Shown here piece after piece: positions 1-5,477 of a DNA stretch of 13,754 nucleotides. Every line of letters starts with the position of its first letter. The first letter of the stretch is position 1. The translations under genes were made by a program, and so were the position numbers. The notes beneath the pieces are model-generated. The model was not told the origin of the DNA and made no database searches. It was given only the letters and a program-made list of their open reading frames with translations. The DNA comes from Methanoregulaceae archaeon (GTDB lineage: Archaea; Halobacteriota; Methanomicrobia; Methanomicrobiales; Methanospirillaceae). The DNA lies in assembly GCA_019695435.1 (NCBI GenBank), contig JACTVF010000029.1:1-13754 (forward strand), in the 5' to 3' direction.

Positions 1-50
1 CTATCGCAAGGGGGGATGCCCGAGCGGCGGGGGCGGAGCCCCCGAGAGCG
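1..50. repeat. GC-rich dispersed repeat, copy 1 (may continue left of the window)
   Basis: The first 50 bases match 8213-8265 in the same orientation at about 46 positions, with a few small indels. Shared blocks are CTATCGCAA, TGCCC, GCGGCGGGGGCGG, AGCCCCC and AGAGCG. The core GGGGGC (29-34), loop GGA, GCCCCC (38-43) can form a strong hairpin. No open reading frame accounts for the conservation. It looks like a dispersed non-coding repeat of this genome (REP-like). Whether it is mobile or regulatory cannot be told from two copies. Confidence 0.7.
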
Positions 51-153
51 GATTCCTCATGTTTTTGAATCTTTTAACTTCAATTGATTGAGTATTGGAT
101 TTTCCCATTATCTTTTTTGGGGCTGATGTTTTACAATTACCTAAAACTATTCT

Positions 154-193
154 AAAAAAATCAAAAACCGGGAGTCCGGAACGATTATTCCGG
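154..193 (-). terminator. Terminator behind the peroxiredoxin gene
   Basis: On the minus strand, just past the peroxiredoxin stop, CCGGAA (176-181) and TTCCGG (188-193) form a 6-bp stem with a 6-base loop. Further downstream on that strand are runs of five T (163-167) and seven T (154-160). Archaeal termination relies mainly on T-tracts, so the T runs are the stronger part of the evidence. Confidence 0.55.
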
Positions 194-198
194 CCCGT

Positions 199-843
199 TC
201 ATACGCTCTTGAAACAGAGGTACCAGTCCTTGCACTCGTACCCTTCGCTCAAGCGCTTCTCCATCTCGGCTGCAGTCTTTGGCGGCGCCACGACCACCTT
301 GTCGCCCGGCTGCCAGTTTGCAGGTGTTGATACTTTGTACTTGTCGGTCGTCTGGAGCGCTTTTACCATCCGGATAATCTCGGGCATAAACCGCCCGTTC
401 GACTGCGGGTAGTAGATCATCGCCCGCATGATCCCCTTGTCATCGATGAAGAACACGCTCCTCACCGCCGCAGTCGAATTCATAGCCGGGTGGATCATGC
501 CGTACTTCTTTGCCACTTTCATATTCAGGTCGGCAATGACCGGGAACGGGATGGTGACACCCATCTTCTCCTTGATGTTACGAATCCAGGCAAGATGTGC
601 CGATACGCTGTCAACAGATAGCCCTACCAGTTTCACGTTGAGCGCGGCAAGTTCATCGTGAATCGCGGCAAACGCCATGAATTCCGTTGTACAGACCGGG
701 GTGAAATCGGCGGGATGTGAAAACAGCACCACCCATTTCCCCTTCAGATCCGAGAGTTTGATCGGGCCCTGCGTGGTATCAGCTTCAAAGTCCGGTGCAG
801 GTTCTCCCAGCGCCGGAAAAGTCGAACAGGTCTCTTCCGTCAT
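199..843 (-). CDS. Peroxiredoxin, Prx6-type (archaeal thioredoxin peroxidase)
   Basis: A 214-residue peroxiredoxin that reduces hydrogen peroxide and organic hydroperoxides in the cytoplasm. The N-terminal AhpC/TSA thioredoxin fold holds the peroxidatic motif PVCTTEF, with Cys51 as the attacking cysteine. The length, the extended C-terminal domain and the tail motif CKDWYLC (Cys204, Cys210) match the archaeal Prx6 group typified by the Aeropyrum pernix enzyme, where C-terminal cysteines take part in resolving the sulfenic acid. The ATG at 843 is the natural start for this family. It is the last gene of a minus-strand group, 13 bases after the CMD-fold gene, and is followed by a hairpin and T-tract. 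The electron donor is not encoded in the operon. The glutaredoxin-TrxR fusion at 5478 is a candidate by inference only. Identification is very secure. Confidence 0.95.
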   Translation of the reverse strand: MTEETCSTFPALGEPAPDFEADTTQGPIKLSDLKGKWVVLFSHPADFTPVCTTEFMAFAAIHDELAALNVKLVGLSVDSVSAHLAWIRNIKEKMGVTIPFPVIADLNMKVAKKYGMIHPAMNSTAAVRSVFFIDDKGIMRAMIYYPQSNGRFMPEIIRMVKALQTTDKYKVSTPANWQPGDKVVVAPPKTAAEMEKRLSEGYECKDWYLCFKSV

Positions 844-856
844 ATCCGAACCATCA

Positions 857-1249
857 TTACTTCTTCATGATCTCATCGAGCTGGGCTTTGCCATAGACAT
901 AGGCCGGCATGCCCGAGAGCAGGAACGTGACCCGGAGCGCCTCTTCCACCTCGGCCTTGGTGACCCCGAGGTTTGCCGCGCCGGCAATCTGGGCACGGAC
1001 GGCGTGCTGGTCGCGGAGCGCCGCCGCAATGGCAATCGCGATCAGCTTCTTGGTTTTTCTGCTGAGTCTGCAATCGTCCCAGATGTGGTCCTCCATCTTG
1101 ATAACAAGGTCGTACATCCCGGGATCGTTTACCGTCAGTTCCTTGAAGAACTTGGGAACTTTCCCGATCTTCTTCTCCAGGCCCTTGAGTTCTTTTGCGG
1201 TTCCCTTCCTTACCACAGGTTTCTTTGTTACAGGTTTCTTTACCACCAT
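857..1249 (-). CDS. Carboxymuconolactone decarboxylase-fold protein lacking the CxxC pair
   Basis: An all-helical protein of about 130 residues that reads as a member of the CMD/AhpD-like family. The helix of the segment KTKKLIAIAIAAALRDQHAV and the following AGAANLGVTKAEVEEAL match the family core. AhpD-type members carry a redox CxxC followed by His at this point. Aligned by eye, those positions are Asp, Ala and Gln here (RDQHAVRAQ), so the usual peroxidase-reductase chemistry is unlikely. The N-terminus is Lys-rich with repeated KKPV-like words. I place the start at the ATG at 1249, which has GGAG 11 bases upstream. A GTG at 1255 in the same frame is the alternative and would overlap the previous stop by 4 bases. 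It sits between desulforedoxin and peroxiredoxin genes, so a role in oxidative stress is inferred from context only. Confidence 0.8.
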   Translation of the reverse strand: MVVKKPVTKKPVVRKGTAKELKGLEKKIGKVPKFFKELTVNDPGMYDLVIKMEDHIWDDCRLSRKTKKLIAIAIAAALRDQHAVRAQIAGAANLGVTKAEVEEALRVTFLLSGMPAYVYGKAQLDEIMKK

Positions 1250-1251
1250 AC

Positions 1252-1380
1252 TCACTCACTCTCCAGTTTCATGGGCTCCCCACAGCAGATCAGCTCCCCG
1301 CCGCCGGCTTCTTTCACAATCACAACATTCCCGCAGATCTCGCATTTGAAGACCTGCCCTTCTGCGGATACATTTACCAT
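1252..1380 (-). CDS. Stand-alone desulforedoxin-type iron domain (42 aa)
   Basis: A 42-residue protein with the pattern FKCEICGN...ELICCGEPM, meaning CxxC followed about 15 residues later by CC. This is the Fe(SCys)4 site of desulforedoxin and of the N-terminal domain of desulfoferrodoxin. The C-terminal superoxide-reductase domain of desulfoferrodoxin is absent, so the product is expected to be a small electron carrier and not a complete superoxide reductase. The ATG at 1380 is preferred: it begins right before the domain, with a G-rich stretch (GGGGGA) about 11-12 bases upstream. The frame opens further up to 1467 (GTG), but that extension has no family match. The stop abuts the start of the CMD-fold gene, suggesting co-translation. 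The gene is easy to miss because of its size. Confidence 0.85.
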   Translation of the reverse strand: MVNVSAEGQVFKCEICGNVVIVKEAGGGELICCGEPMKLESE

Positions 1381-1486
1381 ACTGAACTTCGTCCCCCGTT
1401 GAACGTGTTGATCCACATACACATGCCCCCCGAAAATCCTCTGACAGGCATCTCGGGCATTCACCACTGGCAGTACCGTTGCCGGA

Positions 1487-1497
1487 AAAATAAGAAA
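1487..1497 (-). terminator. T-rich tract after the zinc-ribbon gene
   Basis: Directly after the stop at 1498, the minus strand reads TTTCTTATTTTT, an archaeal-style T-tract. It could stop part of the transcription between the zinc-ribbon gene and the three downstream genes. I see no clear TATA box in the following 100 bases, so partial read-through is the likelier arrangement. Confidence 0.3.
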
Positions 1498-1737
1498 TTA
1501 CTGGAAACTCTTGCCGCGTCTGGGCGGGTTCTTCGCATCTTCAGGAGTCTTGATATCCGGCCGGATGTGGGTCATCGGGAAACACTGGTACTCCTCGCAG
1601 GAGCAGGCCGGGCACTTACGGAGATCCTGCTCGCTCTTGTCGAGCGTGAACTCCTTGCCGCAGTCTATACATACGTATTTTCCCGGCCCAACTTTCTGGC
1701 CTGCCGTATACGTTTTTTGTTCGGTCAGATTTATCAC
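1498..1737 (-). CDS. Small zinc-ribbon / rubredoxin-like protein
   Basis: A 79-residue soluble protein with two metal-binding knuckles: GKYVCIDCGKEF (CxxC near residues 23-26) and LRKCPACSCEEY (CxxCxC near residues 42-47). The layout, a G-x-Y/F-x-C-x-x-CG strand followed by CPxC, is that of small zinc-ribbon proteins. A rubredoxin-like iron site is possible, but the spacing and missing aromatic core make zinc more likely. The C-terminal 30 residues are polar and probably unstructured. The start is GTG at 1737, with a TATA-like box 24-32 bases upstream, so the transcript is nearly leaderless. It leads the minus-strand oxidative-stress group, with a 117-base gap before the desulforedoxin gene. 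Its function is unknown; a redox or regulatory partner role is inferred from its neighbours. Confidence 0.75.
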   Translation of the reverse strand: MINLTEQKTYTAGQKVGPGKYVCIDCGKEFTLDKSEQDLRKCPACSCEEYQCFPMTHIRPDIKTPEDAKNPPRRGKSFQ

Positions 1738-1760
1738 CAGACTTCACTTTTATGTCAAAG

Positions 1761-1769
1761 ATATATATC
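1761..1769 (-). promoter_or_regulatory. TATA box for the zinc-ribbon/oxidative-stress gene group
   Basis: On the minus strand GATATATAT lies 24-32 bases upstream of the GTG at 1737, the spacing expected of an archaeal TATA box with transcription starting at or a few bases before the start codon. Confidence 0.55.
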
Positions 1770-1832
1770 AGTTGTGTTCGTACATCCGCATCCGTGGTCA
1801 GCGGACTTTTCTTTCAACTTTTCGTCGTATGC

Positions 1833-1843
1833 AAAACTATATT
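1833..1843 (+). promoter_or_regulatory. TATA box for the flavoprotein gene
   Basis: AAAACTATATT is centred about 30 bases before the ATG at 1868. Together with the box at 1761-1769 it makes a compact divergent promoter region between two redox genes. Confidence 0.5.
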
Positions 1844-1867
1844 GGTTTTTTCCCCCCTAATGCTGGT

Positions 1868-2485
1868 ATGGTAAAAAAGGTCATCGGCCTCTTAGGCAGT
1901 CCCCTCCCTGAAGGCAACACTGCACAGTTACTGGCACGGGCGTTGCAGGGTGCCAGGGATGCCGGCTGCGCAGTGGAGCTCATCCCGGTGACCAGCCTGG
2001 ATTTTCAGGGCTGCCAGGAGAAGTTTTTCTGCCAGGATCATGAGACCTGCATCCTTGACGATGACATGCAGCAAATCTACCCAAAATTTGTGGATATGGA
2101 CAGCCTGATCCTGGCCACCCCGGTGATGACGATGGGAATTCCCGGGACCTTCAAATCGTTTATAGACCGGTTTCAGGTTTTTTTTATGGCCAAGTATCAC
2201 CGGAAACAGCCCCTGGTCTCCCCGAAGAAAAAGGCGGGGCGCAACGGCCTCTTCATCTGCATCTCCGGGATGGATATCCCGGAAGTGTTTGTCGGCGTAA
2301 AACTGACGGTCAGGGCCTTCTTTGATATTATTGACTGCCAGTACCGGGATGAGCTCCTGATAAACGATATGGACCGGATCAAGGATATCAGGACACGGCC
2401 GGATCTTCTCGATGCAGCGTATAAAAAGGGATTTGCCGTGGGGGCATCGCTCGTCGCATCCGGTCAGTCCCCGGAGAAATCCTGA
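1868..2485 (+). CDS. Flavodoxin-like NAD(P)H/FMN reductase, iron-sulfur flavoprotein family
   Basis: A 205-residue cytoplasmic protein. It starts with the flavodoxin-fold phosphate loop (VIGLLGSPLPEGNTAQLL, binding FMN phosphate) and continues with the segment LILATPVMTMGIPGTFKSFIDR, typical of NADPH-dependent FMN reductases and iron-sulfur flavoproteins (Isf). Isf proteins carry a compact cysteine motif (CxxCxxC and a fourth Cys) just before an acidic DDM segment. Here the corresponding stretch is GCQEKFFCQDHETCILDDDM, with only three Cys spaced five residues apart, so the [4Fe-4S] cluster may be altered or absent. The ATG at 1868 fits both the fold boundary and the TATA spacing. The frame is open upstream to 1511, but that part is antisense to the zinc-ribbon gene. 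Divergently transcribed from the oxidative-stress group, it probably transfers electrons in the same context. Confidence 0.85.
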   Translation: MVKKVIGLLGSPLPEGNTAQLLARALQGARDAGCAVELIPVTSLDFQGCQEKFFCQDHETCILDDDMQQIYPKFVDMDSLILATPVMTMGIPGTFKSFIDRFQVFFMAKYHRKQPLVSPKKKAGRNGLFICISGMDIPEVFVGVKLTVRAFFDIIDCQYRDELLINDMDRIKDIRTRPDLLDAAYKKGFAVGASLVASGQSPEKS

Positions 2486-2497
2486 ACCGGCGCTGCC

Positions 2498-2517
2498 TCT
2501 TCTACCTTTATAGAAGA
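2498..2517. terminator. Hairpin between convergent genes
   Basis: TCTTCTA (2498-2504) and TAGAAGA (2511-2517) form a perfect 7-bp stem with a 6-base loop, 12 bases after the flavoprotein stop and in the gap before the convergent radC gene. There is no strong T-tract after it on either strand, so a terminator role is tentative. Confidence 0.35.
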
Positions 2518-2621
2518 CCTGATGGAATTGCTAAAAAAGATCCTTGTCTCCGAAGATAACGTGATATGGGGTACTTCCGATTCAATCATTTTTCCAGCCT
2601 GCCGGTGTCCCGGCCGACAGA

Positions 2622-3284
2622 TCATACCAGCCCTTTCTCTTTCATACTGGAAAAACCGGTCTTTGTGATGATGATGTGATCGAGCAGCTGGATGCCGAGC
2701 AGGGTTCCCGCCTCCTGAAGCTGCCGGGTGATCGCGATATCCTGGGCGCTTGCTTCTAGCGATCCCGACGGGTGGTTGTGCACGCAGATTACCGATGCTG
2801 CCCGGTCGGTGATTGCTTCGGCAAATACCTCGCGGGGGTGGACGAGACTGTGGTTGAGAATCCCTATTGTAACCACCCGGCTCCGGATCACCTCGCCGGC
2901 TCCGGTAAGACTGATGCAGATAAAATACTCCTGTGGTTTTTCCCGGTAGATACCTACGAGCGTCAGGACATCCTCCGGTTTCTGGATCTTCACCGTACCG
3001 GCCGGTTCGTACCGGCGGCGTCCGAGTTCGAGACAGGCCACGATCTGGGCAGCTTTCGTCGGCCCGATACCCTCCATGGTTAGTATATTATCATACTGGA
3101 TCTCCCGGTTATGGTCGTTGAGCACCGCAGCGATGTCCCGGGCAATCATCCGGACGTCCCGGTTTTTCACACCTCTCCCGATGATGGCCTCGATAAGTTC
3201 CGTGTCGGTGAGTGATGTCACGCCTTTTTTAGCGATCTTTTCCCGCGGGCGGTCAGGCACGGGGACATCTTTCATCTTTTTCAT
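2622..3284 (-). CDS. radC: RadC-family JAB/MPN domain protein
   Basis: A 220-residue protein with the full RadC layout. The N-terminal motif is DRPREKI. A helix-hairpin-helix segment (MEGIGPTKAAQIVACLELGRR) suggests DNA contact. The C-terminal MPN/JAB domain has the metal-binding JAMM signature: Glu in FAEAI, HNHPSG, and the Asp of SAQDIAI. These residues are all intact, so a metal-dependent hydrolase activity is possible. The biological role of RadC is unsettled; older links to recombination repair are doubtful. I start at the ATG at 3284 (MKKMKD), because the family begins shortly before the DRPREK motif and a TATA-like box lies about 26 bases upstream. A longer frame to 3335 has no family support, and the ATG at 3275 is an alternative. 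It is monocistronic and divergent from rubrerythrin. Confidence 0.92.
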   Translation of the reverse strand: MKKMKDVPVPDRPREKIAKKGVTSLTDTELIEAIIGRGVKNRDVRMIARDIAAVLNDHNREIQYDNILTMEGIGPTKAAQIVACLELGRRRYEPAGTVKIQKPEDVLTLVGIYREKPQEYFICISLTGAGEVIRSRVVTIGILNHSLVHPREVFAEAITDRAASVICVHNHPSGSLEASAQDIAITRQLQEAGTLLGIQLLDHIIITKTGFSSMKEKGLV

Positions 3285-3305
3285 GATACAACCCGGGGCC
3301 GGGGC

Positions 3306-3318
3306 AAAAAGATATGCC
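3306..3318 (-). promoter_or_regulatory. TATA-like box for radC
   Basis: The minus strand reads GGCATATCTTTTT, 22-34 bases upstream of the radC ATG. The position fits a leaderless transcript. The sequence is a moderate match to the archaeal TATA consensus. Confidence 0.4.
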
Positions 3319-3335
3319 GGCCGGCACCTGTTCAT

Positions 3336-3347
3336 GCATACGTATGC
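3336..3347. promoter_or_regulatory. 12-bp perfect palindrome, possible operator
   Basis: GCATACGTATGC is a perfect 12-bp palindrome in the 188-base divergent region between radC and rubrerythrin. It could be a dimeric regulator site; no regulator is encoded nearby. Confidence 0.3.
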
Positions 3348-3384
3348 GTGGATTTCCCGAAACTATAACCTCTTTCATATTTAT

Positions 3385-3408
3385 TCCGGCACATGCCGGA
3401 GTCCGGAC
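3385..3408. promoter_or_regulatory. TCCGG inverted-repeat cluster upstream of rubrerythrin
   Basis: TCCGGC (3385-3390), ACAT, GCCGGA (3395-3400) form a perfect inverted repeat, followed at once by the palindrome GTCCGGAC (3401-3408). The cluster ends about 30 bases before the rubrerythrin TATA box, a position suited to an activator or redox-responsive regulator. Confidence 0.35.
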
Positions 3409-3438
3409 AGTTTCATGTATGGTTATGCCCCATGAAGT

Positions 3439-3450
3439 ATCTTTAAGTAA
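3439..3450 (+). promoter_or_regulatory. TATA box for rubrerythrin
   Basis: ATCTTTAAGTAA is centred about 28 bases before the ATG at 3473, consistent with a leaderless or very short-leader mRNA. Confidence 0.45.
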
Positions 3451-3472
3451 AACTCTGACTATACCTTCCCGT

Positions 3473-3976
3473 ATGACAACCCAAGAGAATGCAATGGATG
3501 CATTTGCCGGCGAATCTCAGGCAAACCGGAAGTATCTCGCGTTTTCCGAAAAAGCTGCTGCCGAGGGTTTCAAGAATATTGCAACTCTTTACAAGGCAGC
3601 ATCAGAGGCTGAGGCCATACATGCAAAGAAGCTCTTAAAAGTGCTTGGGGCGATCAACTCAACCGAGAAGAACATAGAAGGAAGCATCGAGGGGGAAACT
3701 CACGAATATACTGCTATGTATCCTGCTTTTGTCAAGGAGGCTGAGACCGAGAAGAAGAGCGACGCGGTGCTTGCGTTTACCCTTGCCATGAAAGCAGAGG
3801 AAGTACATGCAGGCCTGTACAAAAAAGCGCTTGCGGCCCTTAAGGCCGGTCATGATCTCGGCAGGGAGAAGATCTTCCTCTGCCCGGTCTGCGGCAATAT
3901 CGAGATCGGGAAGGTGCCCGACAAATGTCCCATCTGCGGGGTATTCGGGAAACAGTTCCAAGAAATTACCCTTTAA
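3473..3976 (+). CDS. rbr: Rubrerythrin
   Basis: A 167-residue diiron/rubredoxin protein that reduces hydrogen peroxide to water in anaerobes. The N-terminal four-helix ferritin-like domain (about residues 1-130) carries the iron ligands: a Glu near residue 14, EAIH (47-50), Glu in the EGETHEY stretch, and EEVH (109-112). The C-terminal rubredoxin-like domain holds CPVC (137-140) and CPIC (152-155). The length is slightly below that of classical rubrerythrins (about 190 aa). The ATG at 3473 is preferred because the ferritin domain begins there and the TATA box sits 28 bases upstream; the upstream extension has no match. It is monocistronic, and a run of six T (3980-3985) just after the stop is a likely archaeal terminator. 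It belongs functionally with the peroxiredoxin group at 199-1737. Confidence 0.96.
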   Translation: MTTQENAMDAFAGESQANRKYLAFSEKAAAEGFKNIATLYKAASEAEAIHAKKLLKVLGAINSTEKNIEGSIEGETHEYTAMYPAFVKEAETEKKSDAVLAFTLAMKAEEVHAGLYKKALAALKAGHDLGREKIFLCPVCGNIEIGKVPDKCPICGVFGKQFQEITL

Positions 3977-3979
3977 CTC

Positions 3980-3985
3980 TTTTTT
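3980..3985 (+). terminator. T-tract terminator after rubrerythrin
   Basis: Six consecutive T start four bases after the rubrerythrin stop, the usual form of an archaeal transcription stop. Confidence 0.45.
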
Positions 3986-4053
3986 GCAGTACGCATTGCA
4001 AATGCTGCCGCCTCCCGCTCAAGAATCCCTGATCCTGTAGGAAGAAGACGGGA

Positions 4054-5349
4054 TTATGGTCTGTTGCGTCGCTTATGGGCCCAGACAATGACCACCACGA
4101 GCGCAATCAGCGTCGCCCATGATGCAGAGTAGATCGCGATGGTCGGGTATTCGAAGATTACCTTTGGCAGTGACGATACCGGGCTCTCAATCTTGGTGCA
4201 GGTGAATGTCACGCTCACGCTCGCCGGGAACCGGGCCGGGCCGCCAAAGTAGTGTAAAAGTACCGTGGCATTGCCCGACTCGATGATGCCGGTAGCCGGT
4301 GCGTTAAAGGCGACCGGGAAAGCCACCACCCGCGTAAGCCGGGTGTCCTGGTCTTTGAGTTCCACGTACCATTCATCAGCATAGGTCCCGGGATAGGCAT
4401 CCACGGCACCAACTGTCAGCTGCGAGCCGGAAGGCACTGCAACATGCCAGATCCCCTGGTCGCTCTGGTTTGAAAAGGTCAGCCTCTTTATGGCCGTTTC
4501 TCCGACACCCAGTTGGAGAGTGCCCGAGGTAAGAAAAGCAGGTGGGGTGCTGGTAGGAAGTGACAGGATTCCCGTTCCCGGAGCAGCAGTACACTGAAAC
4601 CGGTCATCCATGACCTCGCCATAAGAGAGCGCCCGGCTGTAAATCCTGACCTCGTCGATCCCCCCGGTAAGGTAATGTTGGACATTCTGGTCGGGCGAAT
4701 CTGCCGCCCCTGCATCAGCACCGATCTGGATGGAGTTATTATCGATATAGCGGATTACACCGGTCGCATTTACCTGGTTGCGGAGAATGCCATCGAGATA
4801 GATCGTGGCAGTCTGGCCGTCGTAGGAGCCGGTCACCTGGTGCCATTGCCCGGGTGCAATGTTCTCGTGCGGAATAATCACGGAAACATCTCCGCCGGGA
4901 TTGTCAAGTCCGAGTGTCCACCAGAGATCGTTTCCCTCATCGAACCCGAGCTTGTATCCCCCTCCATTATCATACGTCGAGATCAGCGTCTGGGGTGTCG
5001 TGTCGTTCACATAGAACCAGAGAGAAACCGTGATGGCATCGGAGGGATGGTTTGCAGGAGTATAGGGAATGGATACGTAACTTGCATTTCCATCCAGTAC
5101 CAGCGCTTTCACACATTCGTTATTATCCACACGGAATGCGCCGCCATGGATCGTCCCGGTATTTCCGTGCCCGGATGCGTCAAGAGCCAGATTGCCGCTC
5201 CCTTCGTTGAAATTGAGATAAACCACCGGACCGCTGGAGACAGGAGCCGTACCGGATGCTGCAGCCGCAGTAGGGATACAGAGAAGCATCACAAATACCG
5301 CCCCCCAGACAATTCCCCAGCGGAGGTTACGGCCGGTGTACGTGTGCAT
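4054..5349 (-). CDS. Exported membrane-anchored LamG-domain protein
   Basis: A 431-residue cell-surface protein of unknown ligand. It has an N-terminal signal peptide (hydrophobic about residues 11-30, ending in AAAAS). Residues about 40-255 form a concanavalin A-like LamG/laminin-G_3 domain, recognised by YLNFNEGSG, DASGHGNTG, ITVSLWFYV, GQWHQVTGSYDG and GIDEVRIYSRALS. A beta-rich stalk domain (about 275-400) follows, then a single transmembrane helix near 405-424 and a basic cytoplasmic tail (HKRRNRP). The topology is outside-facing with a C-terminal anchor. Several N-x-S/T sequons (for example in GNASY, NDTTP, NATG, NNSI, NQSD, GNATV) suggest N-glycosylation. The ATG at 5349 has AGGA seven bases upstream once the spacer TAGCACT is counted. 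LamG domains usually bind carbohydrate or protein; adhesion or envelope interaction is inference. No functional link to the neighbouring redox genes is seen. Confidence 0.88.
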   Translation of the reverse strand: MHTYTGRNLRWGIVWGAVFVMLLCIPTAAAASGTAPVSSGPVVYLNFNEGSGNLALDASGHGNTGTIHGGAFRVDNNECVKALVLDGNASYVSIPYTPANHPSDAITVSLWFYVNDTTPQTLISTYDNGGGYKLGFDEGNDLWWTLGLDNPGGDVSVIIPHENIAPGQWHQVTGSYDGQTATIYLDGILRNQVNATGVIRYIDNNSIQIGADAGAADSPDQNVQHYLTGGIDEVRIYSRALSYGEVMDDRFQCTAAPGTGILSLPTSTPPAFLTSGTLQLGVGETAIKRLTFSNQSDQGIWHVAVPSGSQLTVGAVDAYPGTYADEWYVELKDQDTRLTRVVAFPVAFNAPATGIIESGNATVLLHYFGGPARFPASVSVTFTCTKIESPVSSLPKVIFEYPTIAIYSASWATLIALVVVIVWAHKRRNRP

Positions 5350-5445
5350 AGTGCTATCCTGTTCTTTGTATGAAGGGTGTATTAGGGTTCACGGGAAAAG
5401 AAATTTGCGCTTAAGCCGTTGCCCCTCATCAGGCTGCTGCACAAT

Positions 5446-5453
5446 CTTTATAT
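5446..5453 (+). promoter_or_regulatory. TATA box for the Grx-TrxR fusion gene
   Basis: CTTTATAT lies 25-32 bases upstream of the ATG at 5478. It is one of the best TATA matches in the window and predicts a nearly leaderless mRNA. Confidence 0.6.
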
Positions 5454-5477
5454 CCAACAAAAAACCTCTTCGCATTG

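Noticed and set aside
95..412. Plus-strand frame at the left end
   Set aside because: Mostly antisense to the peroxiredoxin gene; no family resemblance.
2522..2665. Plus-strand small frame of 47 codons starting ATGGAATTGC
   Set aside because: It overlaps the 3' end of radC antisense, has no promoter at the right distance and no recognisable motif.
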